From DHVE2 group archaeon (lineage in GTDB: Archaea > Thermoplasmatota > Thermoplasmata > Thermoplasmatales > Aciduliprofundaceae), in assembly GCA_015520975.1 (NCBI GenBank), contig WAOZ01000162.1:1-5334 (forward strand): a stretch of 5,334 bases of DNA, written 5' to 3'. Under the pieces are notes generated by a model. It saw only the letters and a program-made list of their open reading frames with translations. It had not been told where the DNA came from and did no database searches. Each line of letters starts with the position of its first letter. Positions within the stretch are counted from its first letter, which is position 1. The position numbers and the translations under genes were made by a program. Below, in pieces: positions 1 through 5,334 of the stretch.

Positions 1-444
1 CTCAAATCCCTGCCTCTGTCCCGTTCCAGCCATCTTTCTGAGAACTTCGGGTCTAAAGAGCATAAAATATGCGTTCTGAGCATGCTCCCTTGTTCTTCTG
101 TCCGCCAGCCACGCGAGTTCTTTCTCATCCCTCGCTTCATCTTCGTGAACGAAAACCTCTATTATATGCGTATTCGTCATCAATTGAGCGTAAATCAATC
201 CCAGAGAGGCTTCATGCGCACATTGCTTATCTATGGGCTTTGGACCGGGCATTCCAAGCGCCAGCACAATGTCGCAACCCTCCTCCTCTATAAGTTTCTT
301 CGCTGCAACGGGCAGATCCTTTATACCCGGCACCGTTCGCCGAATTACCTTGAATCCCGTGCCCATCTTTTTCAATTCATCCTCCGCGGCGCTGCCCATA
401 TCGTATCTTGCAAAGGTTGTATCAACGATTCCTATCTTTCGCAT
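1..444 (-). CDS. ribC: Archaeal riboflavin synthase RibC (3' end cut by window edge)
   Basis: This is the archaeal riboflavin synthase, which dismutates two molecules of 6,7-dimethyl-8-ribityllumazine into riboflavin. The archaeal enzyme is a relative of lumazine synthase, not of the bacterial RibE. Reading from the ATG at 444, 148 codons are open to the edge. Recognisable stretches are MRKIGIVDTTFARYDMG at the N-terminus, the basic RRTVPGIKDLPVA segment (about residues 34-46), LALGMPGP (61-68), CAHEASLGL (75-83), EVFVHEDEA (95-103) and a C-terminal MAGTGQRQGFE. The family is about 155 residues long, so only the last few codons should be missing. The start overlaps the end of ribL by 23 bp and is preceded by GGTGAG four bases upstream, which points to translational coupling with ribL. 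The product acts in the cytoplasm. Identification is firm from remembered family sequence; no search was run. Confidence 0.93.
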   Translation of the reverse strand, partial: MRKIGIVDTTFARYDMGSAAEDELKKMGTGFKVIRRTVPGIKDLPVAAKKLIEEEGCDIVLALGMPGPKPIDKQCAHEASLGLIYAQLMTNTHIIEVFVHEDEARDEKELAWLADRRTREHAQNAYFMLFRPEVLRKMAGTGQRQGFE

Positions 445-871
445 AAAGCTCACCGGCCCTTTCCACAATGCGGTAAATTATTTTACGCGTCCCATCAAGA
501 TCCCCACCACCGAGTTTCGGAAGCCTTACAACCTTTACCTCCAATCCCCTTTCCCTGCATTTCCTTTCAATTTCAGATTCGTTGAATTTCTGATCGTAGC
601 CGAGGGCTATTATATCGGGCTGAATGTCCTCAACGGTGGCGTACATATCCTCCTCATGCCCCAGAACCGCTCTATCAACAGGTTTAAGAGATTCCACCAT
701 GAACCGTCTGATTTCTTCGTGCATTATCGGTTTGTGCTTCATCTTTGCCGCGGTGGAATCACGGGCAACAACAACCACGAGTTCATCACCAAGTTTTTTT
801 GCTTCCTGCAAAAACAGAACATGTCCGGGATGAAGAATATCGAATACCCCCGAAGCCATCACTCTGACCAT
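422..871 (-). CDS. ribL: FAD synthase RibL (archaeal FMN adenylyltransferase)
   Basis: RibL transfers AMP from ATP to FMN to make FAD, the last step of archaeal flavin synthesis. It is a small cytidylyltransferase-like nucleotidyltransferase. The 149-residue product has GVFDILHPGH near the N-terminus (HPGH at 14-17, the nucleotide-binding HxGH motif), VVVVARD (32-38), RRFMVESLKPVDRAVLG (55-71), GYDQ (91-94) and a C-terminal DGTRKI segment (126-131) where the superfamily has its second nucleotide-binding motif. I chose the ATG at 871: it aligns with family N-termini and has GGAGG ten bases upstream. The upstream GTG at 880 is only one base from that GGAGG. An ATG at 859, forming TGATG with the ribB stop, would clip the first strand. 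The gene overlaps ribB by 13 bp and ribC by 23 bp. The only cysteine is C105. The context among riboflavin genes favours FAD synthase over another cytidylyltransferase. Confidence 0.9.
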   Translation of the reverse strand: MVRVMASGVFDILHPGHVLFLQEAKKLGDELVVVVARDSTAAKMKHKPIMHEEIRRFMVESLKPVDRAVLGHEEDMYATVEDIQPDIIALGYDQKFNESEIERKCRERGLEVKVVRLPKLGGGDLDGTRKIIYRIVERAGELYAKDRNR

Positions 872-1542
872 TGTTCCCACGCCTCCATCACATCCTTTCC
901 TTCCACAAAAACAAGTTTGTGCTTTTCAGCAAATTTCAGAGCGTCTTTTTTGGATAGTGCGTATCCATCATCGCCCAGCATCTCCACTATGGATGCAGAA
1001 GGTGCCAGCCCCGCCATCTCAACAAGCGCGGTGGATAGTTCAGTGTGGCCCTGACGGTTTTTCAATCCAGATGATATGAGAATATGCACATGTCCCGGAG
1101 CCACAAACCTCGTTCCAAACTCCATCTTTGGATTTTTGTATGATTCGATATTCTTTATGAACAGGGCAAATTCACGGACCGTTCTCGCGCGCTCAATATC
1201 CGGTATTCCCGTGTAATTCGAACGGTGATTTATGGTTATTGAAAAGGCAGGTTTGGTATCATATCTCACTTCCGGTTGCAGATACCTGAATATTTCATAC
1301 GAAGATTCCCGGAAAAGGTCATGAAGATAGGGCAGCCCGAGGATTTTAGCGTGGGATGATGGCACCGTCACACATATCAATCCACCACCGTCTTTTCTCA
1401 TAAAACGCAGCAATTCTGGAGTCATATGCTCGGATGCTATAACGATATCCGTCTCCTCCTCACGGCCCTCAGCATCGAAAAGCAGCACGGGCTGTCCCAT
1501 TCGAAGTCTCTCTATTGCTGTTTTAATCACAGTTACGGCCAT
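859..1542 (-). CDS. ribB: 3,4-dihydroxy-2-butanone-4-phosphate synthase RibB
   Basis: RibB converts ribulose 5-phosphate to L-3,4-dihydroxy-2-butanone 4-phosphate plus formate, supplying the four-carbon unit for lumazine. At 227 residues it is a stand-alone archaeal form with no GTP cyclohydrolase II domain. The acidic metal/substrate loop is DAEGREEETD (about residues 23-32), followed by MRKDGGGLICVTVP (48-61), SITINHRSNYTGIPDIERARTV (about 101-122), and the second active-site block RQGHTELSTALVEMAGL with its HTE signature. EMLGDDGYALSK and the C-terminal FAEKH block are also family-typical. The ATG at 1542 matches family N-termini (a short helix of about 20 residues before the acidic loop). 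No clear Shine-Dalgarno precedes it; a 22-bp palindrome lies 28-49 nt upstream. The stop overlaps the ribL start, so ribB, ribL and ribC are probably one transcript. The enzyme is expected to need Mg2+ and to be cytoplasmic. Confidence 0.95.
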   Translation of the reverse strand: MAVTVIKTAIERLRMGQPVLLFDAEGREEETDIVIASEHMTPELLRFMRKDGGGLICVTVPSSHAKILGLPYLHDLFRESSYEIFRYLQPEVRYDTKPAFSITINHRSNYTGIPDIERARTVREFALFIKNIESYKNPKMEFGTRFVAPGHVHILISSGLKNRQGHTELSTALVEMAGLAPSASIVEMLGDDGYALSKKDALKFAEKHKLVFVEGKDVMEAWEQWSE

Positions 1543-1569
1543 TGAAGAGCCGTTTAAAAATCTGTCGGT

Positions 1570-1591
1570 TTTTACTCAAAATTGAGTTAAA
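1570..1591. promoter_or_regulatory. Near-perfect palindrome upstream of ribB, candidate operator
   Basis: The core is ACTCAA-AA-TTGAGT (1574-1587), extended by TTT on the left and AAA on the right with one mismatched pair, giving a 22-bp dyad. It covers the last codon region and stop of the THUMP gene and sits 28-49 nt upstream of the ribB ATG. The two-base centre makes a stable RNA hairpin unlikely, and on the ribB strand it is followed by an A-run rather than a T-run, so it does not look like a terminator. Archaeal riboflavin genes are known to be controlled in many lineages by RbkR, a riboflavin kinase fused to a DNA-binding domain. Assigning this site to RbkR is inference. A TTTTTAAA at 1553-1560 is too close to the ATG to be a standard TATA box for this start, so the ribB promoter itself is unclear. 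Confidence 0.45.
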
Positions 1592-2009
1592 GATAAACCA
1601 GATAGTATTTTCCCCTCTTTTCCACTTTCACGATGATGTCCGGTGATGTCAGATTCACTTTAAGCCCTGTTCTGGAGATGATATCCGCTCCTATTTTCTT
1701 TTCGAGTTCTTTTTTATTCGAGCGAATGGCAAATGTTTTCTTACCTTCCAAACAGCGCGAAATGTAATTCAGAACTTTGGAATAATCGTCAAAAACTGTT
1801 GTATCATGCACAGAAATTACACCTTTAAGCCCTTTGATCCCATTCAACACATCCACACTGGATGTGAAAAGCAGTACCCGACCATCCAAGAACTCCACGA
1901 CGCATTCCGTATCCCTTTCTTCGCAAATATCCAGAATTGATCTTTTTAAGTAGGATAGATACACAGCCTGATTCCGCGGTATTTTTGCCTTGATGATGTA
2001 TGTTTTCAT
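1587..2009 (-). CDS. Small stand-alone THUMP-domain protein (ThiI-like N-terminal half)
   Basis: The 140-residue product looks like the NFLD-THUMP portion of ThiI-type tRNA-modifying enzymes with no catalytic domain attached. Residues about 1-75 form a plausible ferredoxin-like domain (alternating strands and helices, with GRVLLFTS at 43-50 and a GVISVHDTT segment at 63-71, where ThiI proteins have a PGI-x-S turn). Residues about 90-140 match a THUMP domain: KTFAIRSNKKELEKKIGADI, then GLKVNLTSPDIIVKVE, the family's signature end. THUMP domains bind the 3' CCA end and acceptor stem of tRNA, so a tRNA-binding role is inferred; the enzyme it would serve is not visible here. I chose the ATG at 2009 over the GTG at 2018 because a TATA-like box lies 28 nt upstream, fitting a leaderless mRNA. 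The stop lies 44 bp before ribB on the same strand, so read-through into ribB is possible. A Tan1-like tRNA acetylation cofactor or a split ThiI are alternatives. Confidence 0.75.
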   Translation of the reverse strand: MKTYIIKAKIPRNQAVYLSYLKRSILDICEERDTECVVEFLDGRVLLFTSSVDVLNGIKGLKGVISVHDTTVFDDYSKVLNYISRCLEGKKTFAIRSNKKELEKKIGADIISRTGLKVNLTSPDIIVKVEKRGKYYLVYL

Positions 2010-2032
2010 ATTAAACACACAATGTACAACCC

Positions 2033-2042
2033 ATTATTTTAA
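2033..2042 (-). promoter_or_regulatory. TATA box of the THUMP gene, leaderless-type promoter
   Basis: On the minus strand the sequence reads GTTAAAATAA, an AT-rich TATA-like box whose centre is about 28 nt upstream of the ATG at 2009. That spacing puts the predicted transcription start within a few bases of the start codon. No Shine-Dalgarno sequence lies between, which supports a leaderless transcript. Confidence 0.5.
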
Positions 2043-2135
2043 CTTTTTATCTCCGCATTGAAGAAATTTTAATATGCTGTGCACTGTTTACAGATTCCAA
2101 TTATTTTTTTCCAATAAAAGAAACGATGAAGTCTA

Positions 2136-2151
2136 AGAAAACTCTAAATAA
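2136..2151 (+). promoter_or_regulatory. Promoter (BRE and TATA box) of tRNA-Ser
   Basis: TCTAAATAA at 2143-2151 is centred 28 nt before the first base of the tRNA. It is preceded by the purine-rich AGAAAAC (2136-2142), which suits a TFB recognition element. The predicted start falls one to a few bases before the mature 5' end, as is common for archaeal tRNA genes. Confidence 0.6.
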
Positions 2152-2174
2152 CCAGCCGTTATTCACCATATCGG

Positions 2175-2258
2175 GCCGGGGTAGCCTAGCCCGGTAAGGC
2201 GGTGGATTCGAGATCCACTGTCCGCAAGGACTCGGGAGTTCAAATCTCCCCCCCGGCG
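2175..2258 (+). tRNA. tRNA-Ser (anticodon CGA)
   Basis: A complete cloverleaf of 84 nt without an intron. The acceptor stem pairs GCCGGGG (2175-2181) with CCCCGGC (2251-2257), leaving G2258 as discriminator base. The D arm is GCC/GGC with the conserved GG at 2193-2194. The anticodon stem is GTGGA/TCCAC around the seven-base loop TTCGAGA, giving anticodon CGA (2209-2211) for UCG codons. A long variable arm (GTCC, GCAA loop, GGAC; 2220-2231) and the G discriminator mark it as serine rather than leucine. The T arm is GGGAG-TTCAAAT-CTCCC (2234-2250). No CCA is encoded, so it would be added by the CCA-adding enzyme. Confidence 0.97.
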
Positions 2259-2280
2259 CTGTAGTTTATGTTAAGATCGC

Positions 2281-2403
2281 ACTTAAATTGATATGTACTT
2301 CAATTTTAGTCCGACTAAAATTAAATTATAGTTTAATTTTGGTAAGCCTAAAGCAATTTTATTAAAATAATAAAATTGCTTGTTAATACACTAAAATCTA
2401 AAC
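2281..2403. repeat. Chain of overlapping AT-rich inverted repeats
   Basis: Four inverted repeats follow one another just after the tRNA. The first is ACTTAAATTGA (2281-2291) against TCAATTTTAGT (2300-2310), 10 of 11 paired. The second is AATTTTAGTC/GACTAAAATT (2302-2311/2313-2322), perfect with a one-base centre. The third is AAAATTAAA/TTTAATTTT (2317-2325/2332-2340). The fourth is AAGCAATTTTATT/AATAAAATTGCTT (2351-2363/2369-2381), 13 bp with a five-base loop. The right arm of each of the first two overlaps the left arm of the next, so neighbouring hairpins exclude each other. The shared core is ACTAAAATT or its complement, seen again loosely at 2390-2398. Some of these could terminate the tRNA transcript, since T4 runs occur at 2304-2307 and 2337-2340. 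They could also be remnants of a mobile element or protein-binding sites. No terminal duplication was recognised. Confidence 0.6.
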
Positions 2404-2410
2404 ATCACAT

Positions 2411-2688
2411 CTAAAGTCGTAATAGATATCCATTCTCTTTAAGCCATCTAGACTTTGTTTCATAATCTGGTATAATGACCTTCACAGCATTCCAAAATTC
2501 TTTGGTATGATTTTTTATTTTCATATGCACAAGCTCATGGACAACCACATAATCAATAATTGGTACAGGGGCCATTATCAGACGCCAAGAAAAATTTATA
2601 TTTCCATTTGCAGAACACGACCCCCCAGCGTCTCTGTATCTTTGGCCTATTTCAATTTATAATACCCACCAAAACTAATACTTAACAT
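2411..2688 (-). pseudogene. Decayed YgjP/WrpA-type (DUF45) metallohydrolase, C-terminal remnant
   Basis: An open frame from 2656 to the stop at 2411 encodes about 81 residues with no start codon near its beginning. It carries the zinc-metalloprotease-like core of the DUF45 family: SCSANGNINFSWRLIMAP, then DYVVVHELVHMKIKNH with the HExxH motif and third histidine, then KEFW and a C-terminal SRWLKENGY. The family's RWGSC motif is broken: QRRWG is read in one frame and GSCSANG in the next, across a run of six G residues, consistent with a one-base insertion. Further upstream a third frame gives FGGYYKLK (ending at a TAG), which resembles the residues that normally precede this block. The N-terminal two thirds are absent, and the promoter of the gene at 2767 lies there instead. 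The catalytic motif is intact, but the gene cannot make a full protein. A sequencing error could explain one frameshift but not the missing N-terminus. Confidence 0.75.
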
Positions 2689-2732
2689 CATATCTCAGCA
2701 TCTCCATTCCATTGAAGATTCGCAAATCGATA

Positions 2733-2744
2733 AAAATAAATACT
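2733..2744 (+). promoter_or_regulatory. TATA box of the membrane-protein gene
   Basis: AAAATAAATACT is centred about 28 nt before the ATG at 2767, placing the transcription start a few bases ahead of the start codon. An AGGT at 2757-2760 is at most a weak ribosome-binding site, so the mRNA is leaderless or has a very short leader. Confidence 0.5.
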
Positions 2745-2766
2745 TTTTCGCCCGATAGGTAAAAAG

Positions 2767-3366
2767 ATGTCTAAAAAATTTATTATCGGGGCAGGTATGA
2801 TAATCGCAGCGATACTGTTTTTCATTCTAGATTATCTCGCAATAGATAACACATACATAGCGCTTCTAGCGCTTCTGGGACTGATCACCTCGATAACCAC
2901 CGGAAGGAGCCTTGCGTATCTGATTCACGATTCCGACTCCGTAAAAAAATTAGGTAAGAGAGATTTCCCAACTACCATTTTTGTGCTGTGGCTATCCGTA
3001 TGGTTTGCGTTTCTAATTTTTTACACAATCGTTATGATAATTTTCAAAATCGGCTCTACATCTTTAGTGGCATCGTTCACAGGCAAATTCACCGGTTTAA
3101 TTACCATACTTCTCGGACTCGGAGGCTCGTATTTGTTTTTCAAAGCGCGATCGGATAAGCATCCAGAAAAAATGTACACCCGATGGGGAAAAATGGCGCA
3201 TAAAAGTGTGAAACTTATGCGGATGCCTGAGATGATACAGAAAGCATCCGTAACCACTGGAGCAAGGATGGTGAAGGGTGGTACGGAGACCTTTCAAACC
3301 GAGAAAAATATGGCCGAAGACACAATGAAAACCTTCGAAAATCTCTGGAAGAAAGAAAAGCGATGA
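2767..3366 (+). CDS. Unrecognised four-helix membrane protein
   Basis: I do not recognise this 199-residue protein. Four hydrophobic segments are visible: about residues 5-26 (IIGAGMIIAAILFFILDYLA), 28-46, 69-93 (with the aromatic run VLWLSVWFAFLIFY) and 108-125 (GLITILLGLGGSYLFF). They are separated by a basic loop of about 20 residues (YLIHDSDSVKKLGKRDFP) and a short SFTGKFTG turn. After the last helix comes a basic, methionine-rich tail of about 74 residues, probably cytoplasmic by the positive-inside rule, ending in a lysine-rich KKEKR. No signal peptide cleavage site, cysteines or catalytic motif are evident. It has its own TATA box, and the next gene also has its own, so it is likely transcribed alone. 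It faces away from the riboflavin cluster, and its context gives no clue to function. Confidence 0.75.
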   Translation: MSKKFIIGAGMIIAAILFFILDYLAIDNTYIALLALLGLITSITTGRSLAYLIHDSDSVKKLGKRDFPTTIFVLWLSVWFAFLIFYTIVMIIFKIGSTSLVASFTGKFTGLITILLGLGGSYLFFKARSDKHPEKMYTRWGKMAHKSVKLMRMPEMIQKASVTTGARMVKGGTETFQTEKNMAEDTMKTFENLWKKEKR

Positions 3367-3384
3367 GTTGCATATATTTCGCTG

Positions 3385-3400
3385 GAAAGATTTATAATAT
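3385..3400 (+). promoter_or_regulatory. Promoter (BRE and TATA box) of ileS, leaderless
   Basis: TTTATAATAT at 3391-3400 is a strong archaeal TATA box centred 25 nt before the ATG at 3420, and it is preceded by the purine-rich GAAAGA (3385-3390), which suits a BRE. The predicted transcription start coincides with the start codon, and no Shine-Dalgarno is present, so the transcript is probably leaderless. A second AT-rich match (GTTTATAT, 3403-3410) is too close to the start. Confidence 0.65.
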
Positions 3401-3419
3401 CCGTTTATATCCCCGTTAT

Positions 3420-5334
3420 ATGGAGATAAAGAGTATCACTGATTTTCCTCGCGTAGAAAAGAAAATACTCCAGGAATGGGAAGAGAAGAAGATATTTCTA
3501 AAACTGAAAGAGAAGAACAAAAATAAAAAAAGATTCATATTTCTCGAAGGACCGCCGACTGCAAACGGTATGCCCCATATGGGCCATGCGCTGACGCGTG
3601 TAGTGAAGGATGTGTTTTTGAGATACAAATCCATGTGCGGATACGAAATCTATCCGTGGATTGCCGGATGGGACTGTCACGGGTTACCTGTGGAAATCGA
3701 AGTCGAGAAAAAACTCGGAATAAACTCAAAAAAGGAAATTGAAAAATTCGGTATCAAAAAATTCAATCGCCTGTGCAGAGAGAGCGTTTTCAAGTACAGG
3801 GATGAATGGATTAAAATGTCGAAACGAATCGGGTTCTGGATCGATTTCGATAACGCTTATGTCACCATGGAGGATTACTATATAGAGAGCGTCTGGTGGG
3901 CTCTGAAAAAAATTTACGAACAGGGGTTACTTGTTAAAGATTACAAGGTTGTCCCTTACTGCCCGAGATGCGGCACTCCACTCAGCAGCCATGAAGTTGC
4001 GCAGGGATACAGAGAAACGAAGGACCCATCCGTGTATGTGAAATTCAAAGTCAAAGATGAAGATGCCTATTTTCTCGTATGGACAACCACGCCATGGACG
4101 CTGCCGTCAAATCTCTTGCTTGCTGTTGGAGAAAACATAGACTATGCACTGGTGGAAAAAGATGGTGAGCGATACTACATCGCAAAAGCCCGCATAAAAG
4201 AGGTGCTCGGCGATGCAAAAATTCTGAAAGAGTTAAAGGGATCTGAACTGAAAGGCAAAAAGTATGAGCAACTCATACCTTTCATCTCCGTTGATTTTGA
4301 AGCGTTCTATGTAACAACCGCAGATTTTGTCAGCACCGAGGACGGTACAGGCATCGTACACATAGCGCCTGCTTTCGGCGAGGATGATTACAATCTCTGC
4401 AAGCGGGAAAATGTTCCGTTAATCAAGCCGGTAAATGAAGAGGGAAAATTCACAGAAACCCCGTGGAAAGGAATGTTCGTCAAAGACGCAGACCCGCACA
4501 TAATAAAATGGCTGAAAGAGGAAAACAAACTGTTCAGCAAGGGCACGGTGAAACACACATACCCATTCTGCTGGCGCTGCGATACACCTCTTCTGTACTA
4601 CGCACTGGATACATGGTACATTCTGATGAGCAAAAAACGAGATGATCTGCTTAAAAACAACGAAACCGTGAACTGGAAACCCGAACATCTCAAACACGGA
4701 AGATTCGGCAATTTTCTGGAGGAGGTTAAAGACTGGGCACTGTCCCGAAACAGGTACTGGGGCACGCCGCTACCAATCTGGATTTGCCCGGATGGACATG
4801 TGTTCATACCTGAGGGAAAGGATGATCTGCTGAGCCATGCTGAGCCTCCCGTGCCCGACGATTTCGAACTTCACAGACCATGGGTTGACGAGATTAAGGT
4901 GAAATGCCCGGTGTGCGGAAAAACGATGAAGAGAGAGCCTTATTTAATAGATGTCTGGTTCGATTCTGGCAGTGCTCCGTTCGCGCAGTTTCACTATCCA
5001 TACGAGAACTCAGAAGATTTTGAAAATTCGTTCCCCGTGGATTTCATAACGGAAGGTCTTGATCAAACCAGAGGATGGTTCTATACTCTGATGGCTATCT
5101 CCACACTCGTTTTCAACCGTGCACCTTACAGAAATGTGCTGACGCTGGGGCTGATACTGGACGAAGATGGAGAGAAAATGAGCAAAAGCAAAGGCAATGC
5201 CGTTGACCCGATGGAAATCATTGAAAAAGTTGGCGCGGATGCGGTTCGTCTGTATCTCTATTCCTCACCTGTGTGGAAAAGCAGGAGATTCTCGGAAAAT
5301 TTGGTGAGAGAGTATATGCAGAAAACAATAATGA
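3420..5334 (+). CDS. ileS: Isoleucyl-tRNA synthetase, N-terminal part (cut by window edge)
   Basis: A class I aminoacyl-tRNA synthetase that charges tRNA-Ile with isoleucine in the cytoplasm. From the ATG at 3420, 638 codons are open to the edge. The full-length family is about 1,030-1,060 residues, so roughly 60% is present and the C-terminal anticodon-binding region is missing. The Rossmann core opens with FLEGPPTANG and the HIGH motif as HMGH (53-56), then GWDCHGLPVE (83-92). The CP1 editing domain, which hydrolyses mischarged valine, shows WTTTPWTLPSN (221-231) and GTGIVHIAPAFGEDDY (309-324). WALSRNRYWGTPLP (439-452), DVWFDSGS (511-518) and GLDQTRGWFY (546-555) identify isoleucine specificity. 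KMSKS is at 586-590. Cysteine pairs at 181/184, 384/387 and 496/499 are probable zinc ligands. The start is 53 bp after the membrane-protein gene and fits the leaderless promoter. I saw no frameshift. Confidence 0.96.
   Translation, partial: MEIKSITDFPRVEKKILQEWEEKKIFLKLKEKNKNKKRFIFLEGPPTANGMPHMGHALTRVVKDVFLRYKSMCGYEIYPWIAGWDCHGLPVEIEVEKKLGINSKKEIEKFGIKKFNRLCRESVFKYRDEWIKMSKRIGFWIDFDNAYVTMEDYYIESVWWALKKIYEQGLLVKDYKVVPYCPRCGTPLSSHEVAQGYRETKDPSVYVKFKVKDEDAYFLVWTTTPWTLPSNLLLAVGENIDYALVEKDGERYYIAKARIKEVLGDAKILKELKGSELKGKKYEQLIPFISVDFEAFYVTTADFVSTEDGTGIVHIAPAFGEDDYNLCKRENVPLIKPVNEEGKFTETPWKGMFVKDADPHIIKWLKEENKLFSKGTVKHTYPFCWRCDTPLLYYALDTWYILMSKKRDDLLKNNETVNWKPEHLKHGRFGNFLEEVKDWALSRNRYWGTPLPIWICPDGHVFIPEGKDDLLSHAEPPVPDDFELHRPWVDEIKVKCPVCGKTMKREPYLIDVWFDSGSAPFAQFHYPYENSEDFENSFPVDFITEGLDQTRGWFYTLMAISTLVFNRAPYRNVLTLGLILDEDGEKMSKSKGNAVDPMEIIEKVGADAVRLYLYSSPVWKSRRFSENLVREYMQKTIM

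Noticed and set aside
872..880. GTG at 880 as the start of ribL
   Set aside because: It sits only one base after the GGAGG and adds three residues not expected in the family; the ATG at 871 has better spacing.
233..1054. Long plus-strand open frame of 273 codons opposite the riboflavin genes
   Set aside because: It is antisense to ribC, ribL and ribB, which are confidently identified, and its translation has no recognisable domain; it is a shadow frame.
1570..1591. Palindrome as a transcription terminator of the THUMP gene
   Set aside because: A two-base loop is sterically poor for RNA, and no T-run follows on the minus strand.
1543..1600. FMN riboswitch ahead of ribB
   Set aside because: The gap is 44 bp, far too short for the conserved multi-helix RFN element, and none of its motifs is visible.
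2281..2403. CRISPR array
   Set aside because: The repeats are inverted and overlapping with no regular unique spacers, and no cas genes are nearby.
2259..2766. Integrated element bounded by a tRNA attachment site
   Set aside because: I could not find a second copy of the tRNA-Ser 3' end in this stretch, and there is no integrase gene in the window.
4419..4807. Minus-strand open frames inside ileS
   Set aside because: They lie opposite well-conserved synthetase sequence and have no promoter or recognisable product.

Overview
The window is archaeal chromosomal DNA. The evidence is an archaeal-type riboflavin/FAD gene set (RibB, cytidylyltransferase-type RibL, and the lumazine-synthase-like RibC), TATA boxes about 25-29 nt upstream of start codons with little or no Shine-Dalgarno sequence, and a tRNA gene without an encoded CCA end. 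The protein sequences resemble euryarchaeal ones; a Thermoplasmatota-like host would fit, but no marker here settles the lineage.

Layout. Positions 1-1542 (minus strand) hold the tightly overlapping cluster ribB > ribL > ribC; ribC runs off the left edge, lacking perhaps only its last few codons. ribB makes the four-carbon precursor of riboflavin, ribC forms riboflavin from lumazine, and ribL adenylates FMN to FAD. Lumazine synthase and riboflavin kinase are not in the window. Just before ribB lies a near-perfect 22-bp palindrome that could be an operator. Upstream on the same strand (1587-2009) is a small orphan THUMP-domain protein, built like the N-terminal half of ThiI, with its own leaderless-type promoter. 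From 2143 rightward come a promoter and a complete tRNA-Ser(CGA) gene (2175-2258).

The 508 bp after the tRNA carry no intact gene. They contain an AT-rich chain of overlapping inverted repeats (2281-2403), then the decayed C-terminal part of a YgjP/WrpA-type (DUF45) metallohydrolase gene on the minus strand, then the promoter of the next gene. This is the only accessory-looking stretch. Positions 2767-3366 (plus strand) encode an unrecognised four-helix membrane protein. From 3420 to the right edge is the N-terminal ~60% (638 codons) of isoleucyl-tRNA synthetase, behind a strong TATA box with a leaderless start.

Most of the window is core metabolism and translation. I do not see a complete new multi-gene system. 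The features most worth a second look are the ribB palindrome, the chained inverted repeats beside the tRNA and the orphan THUMP protein.
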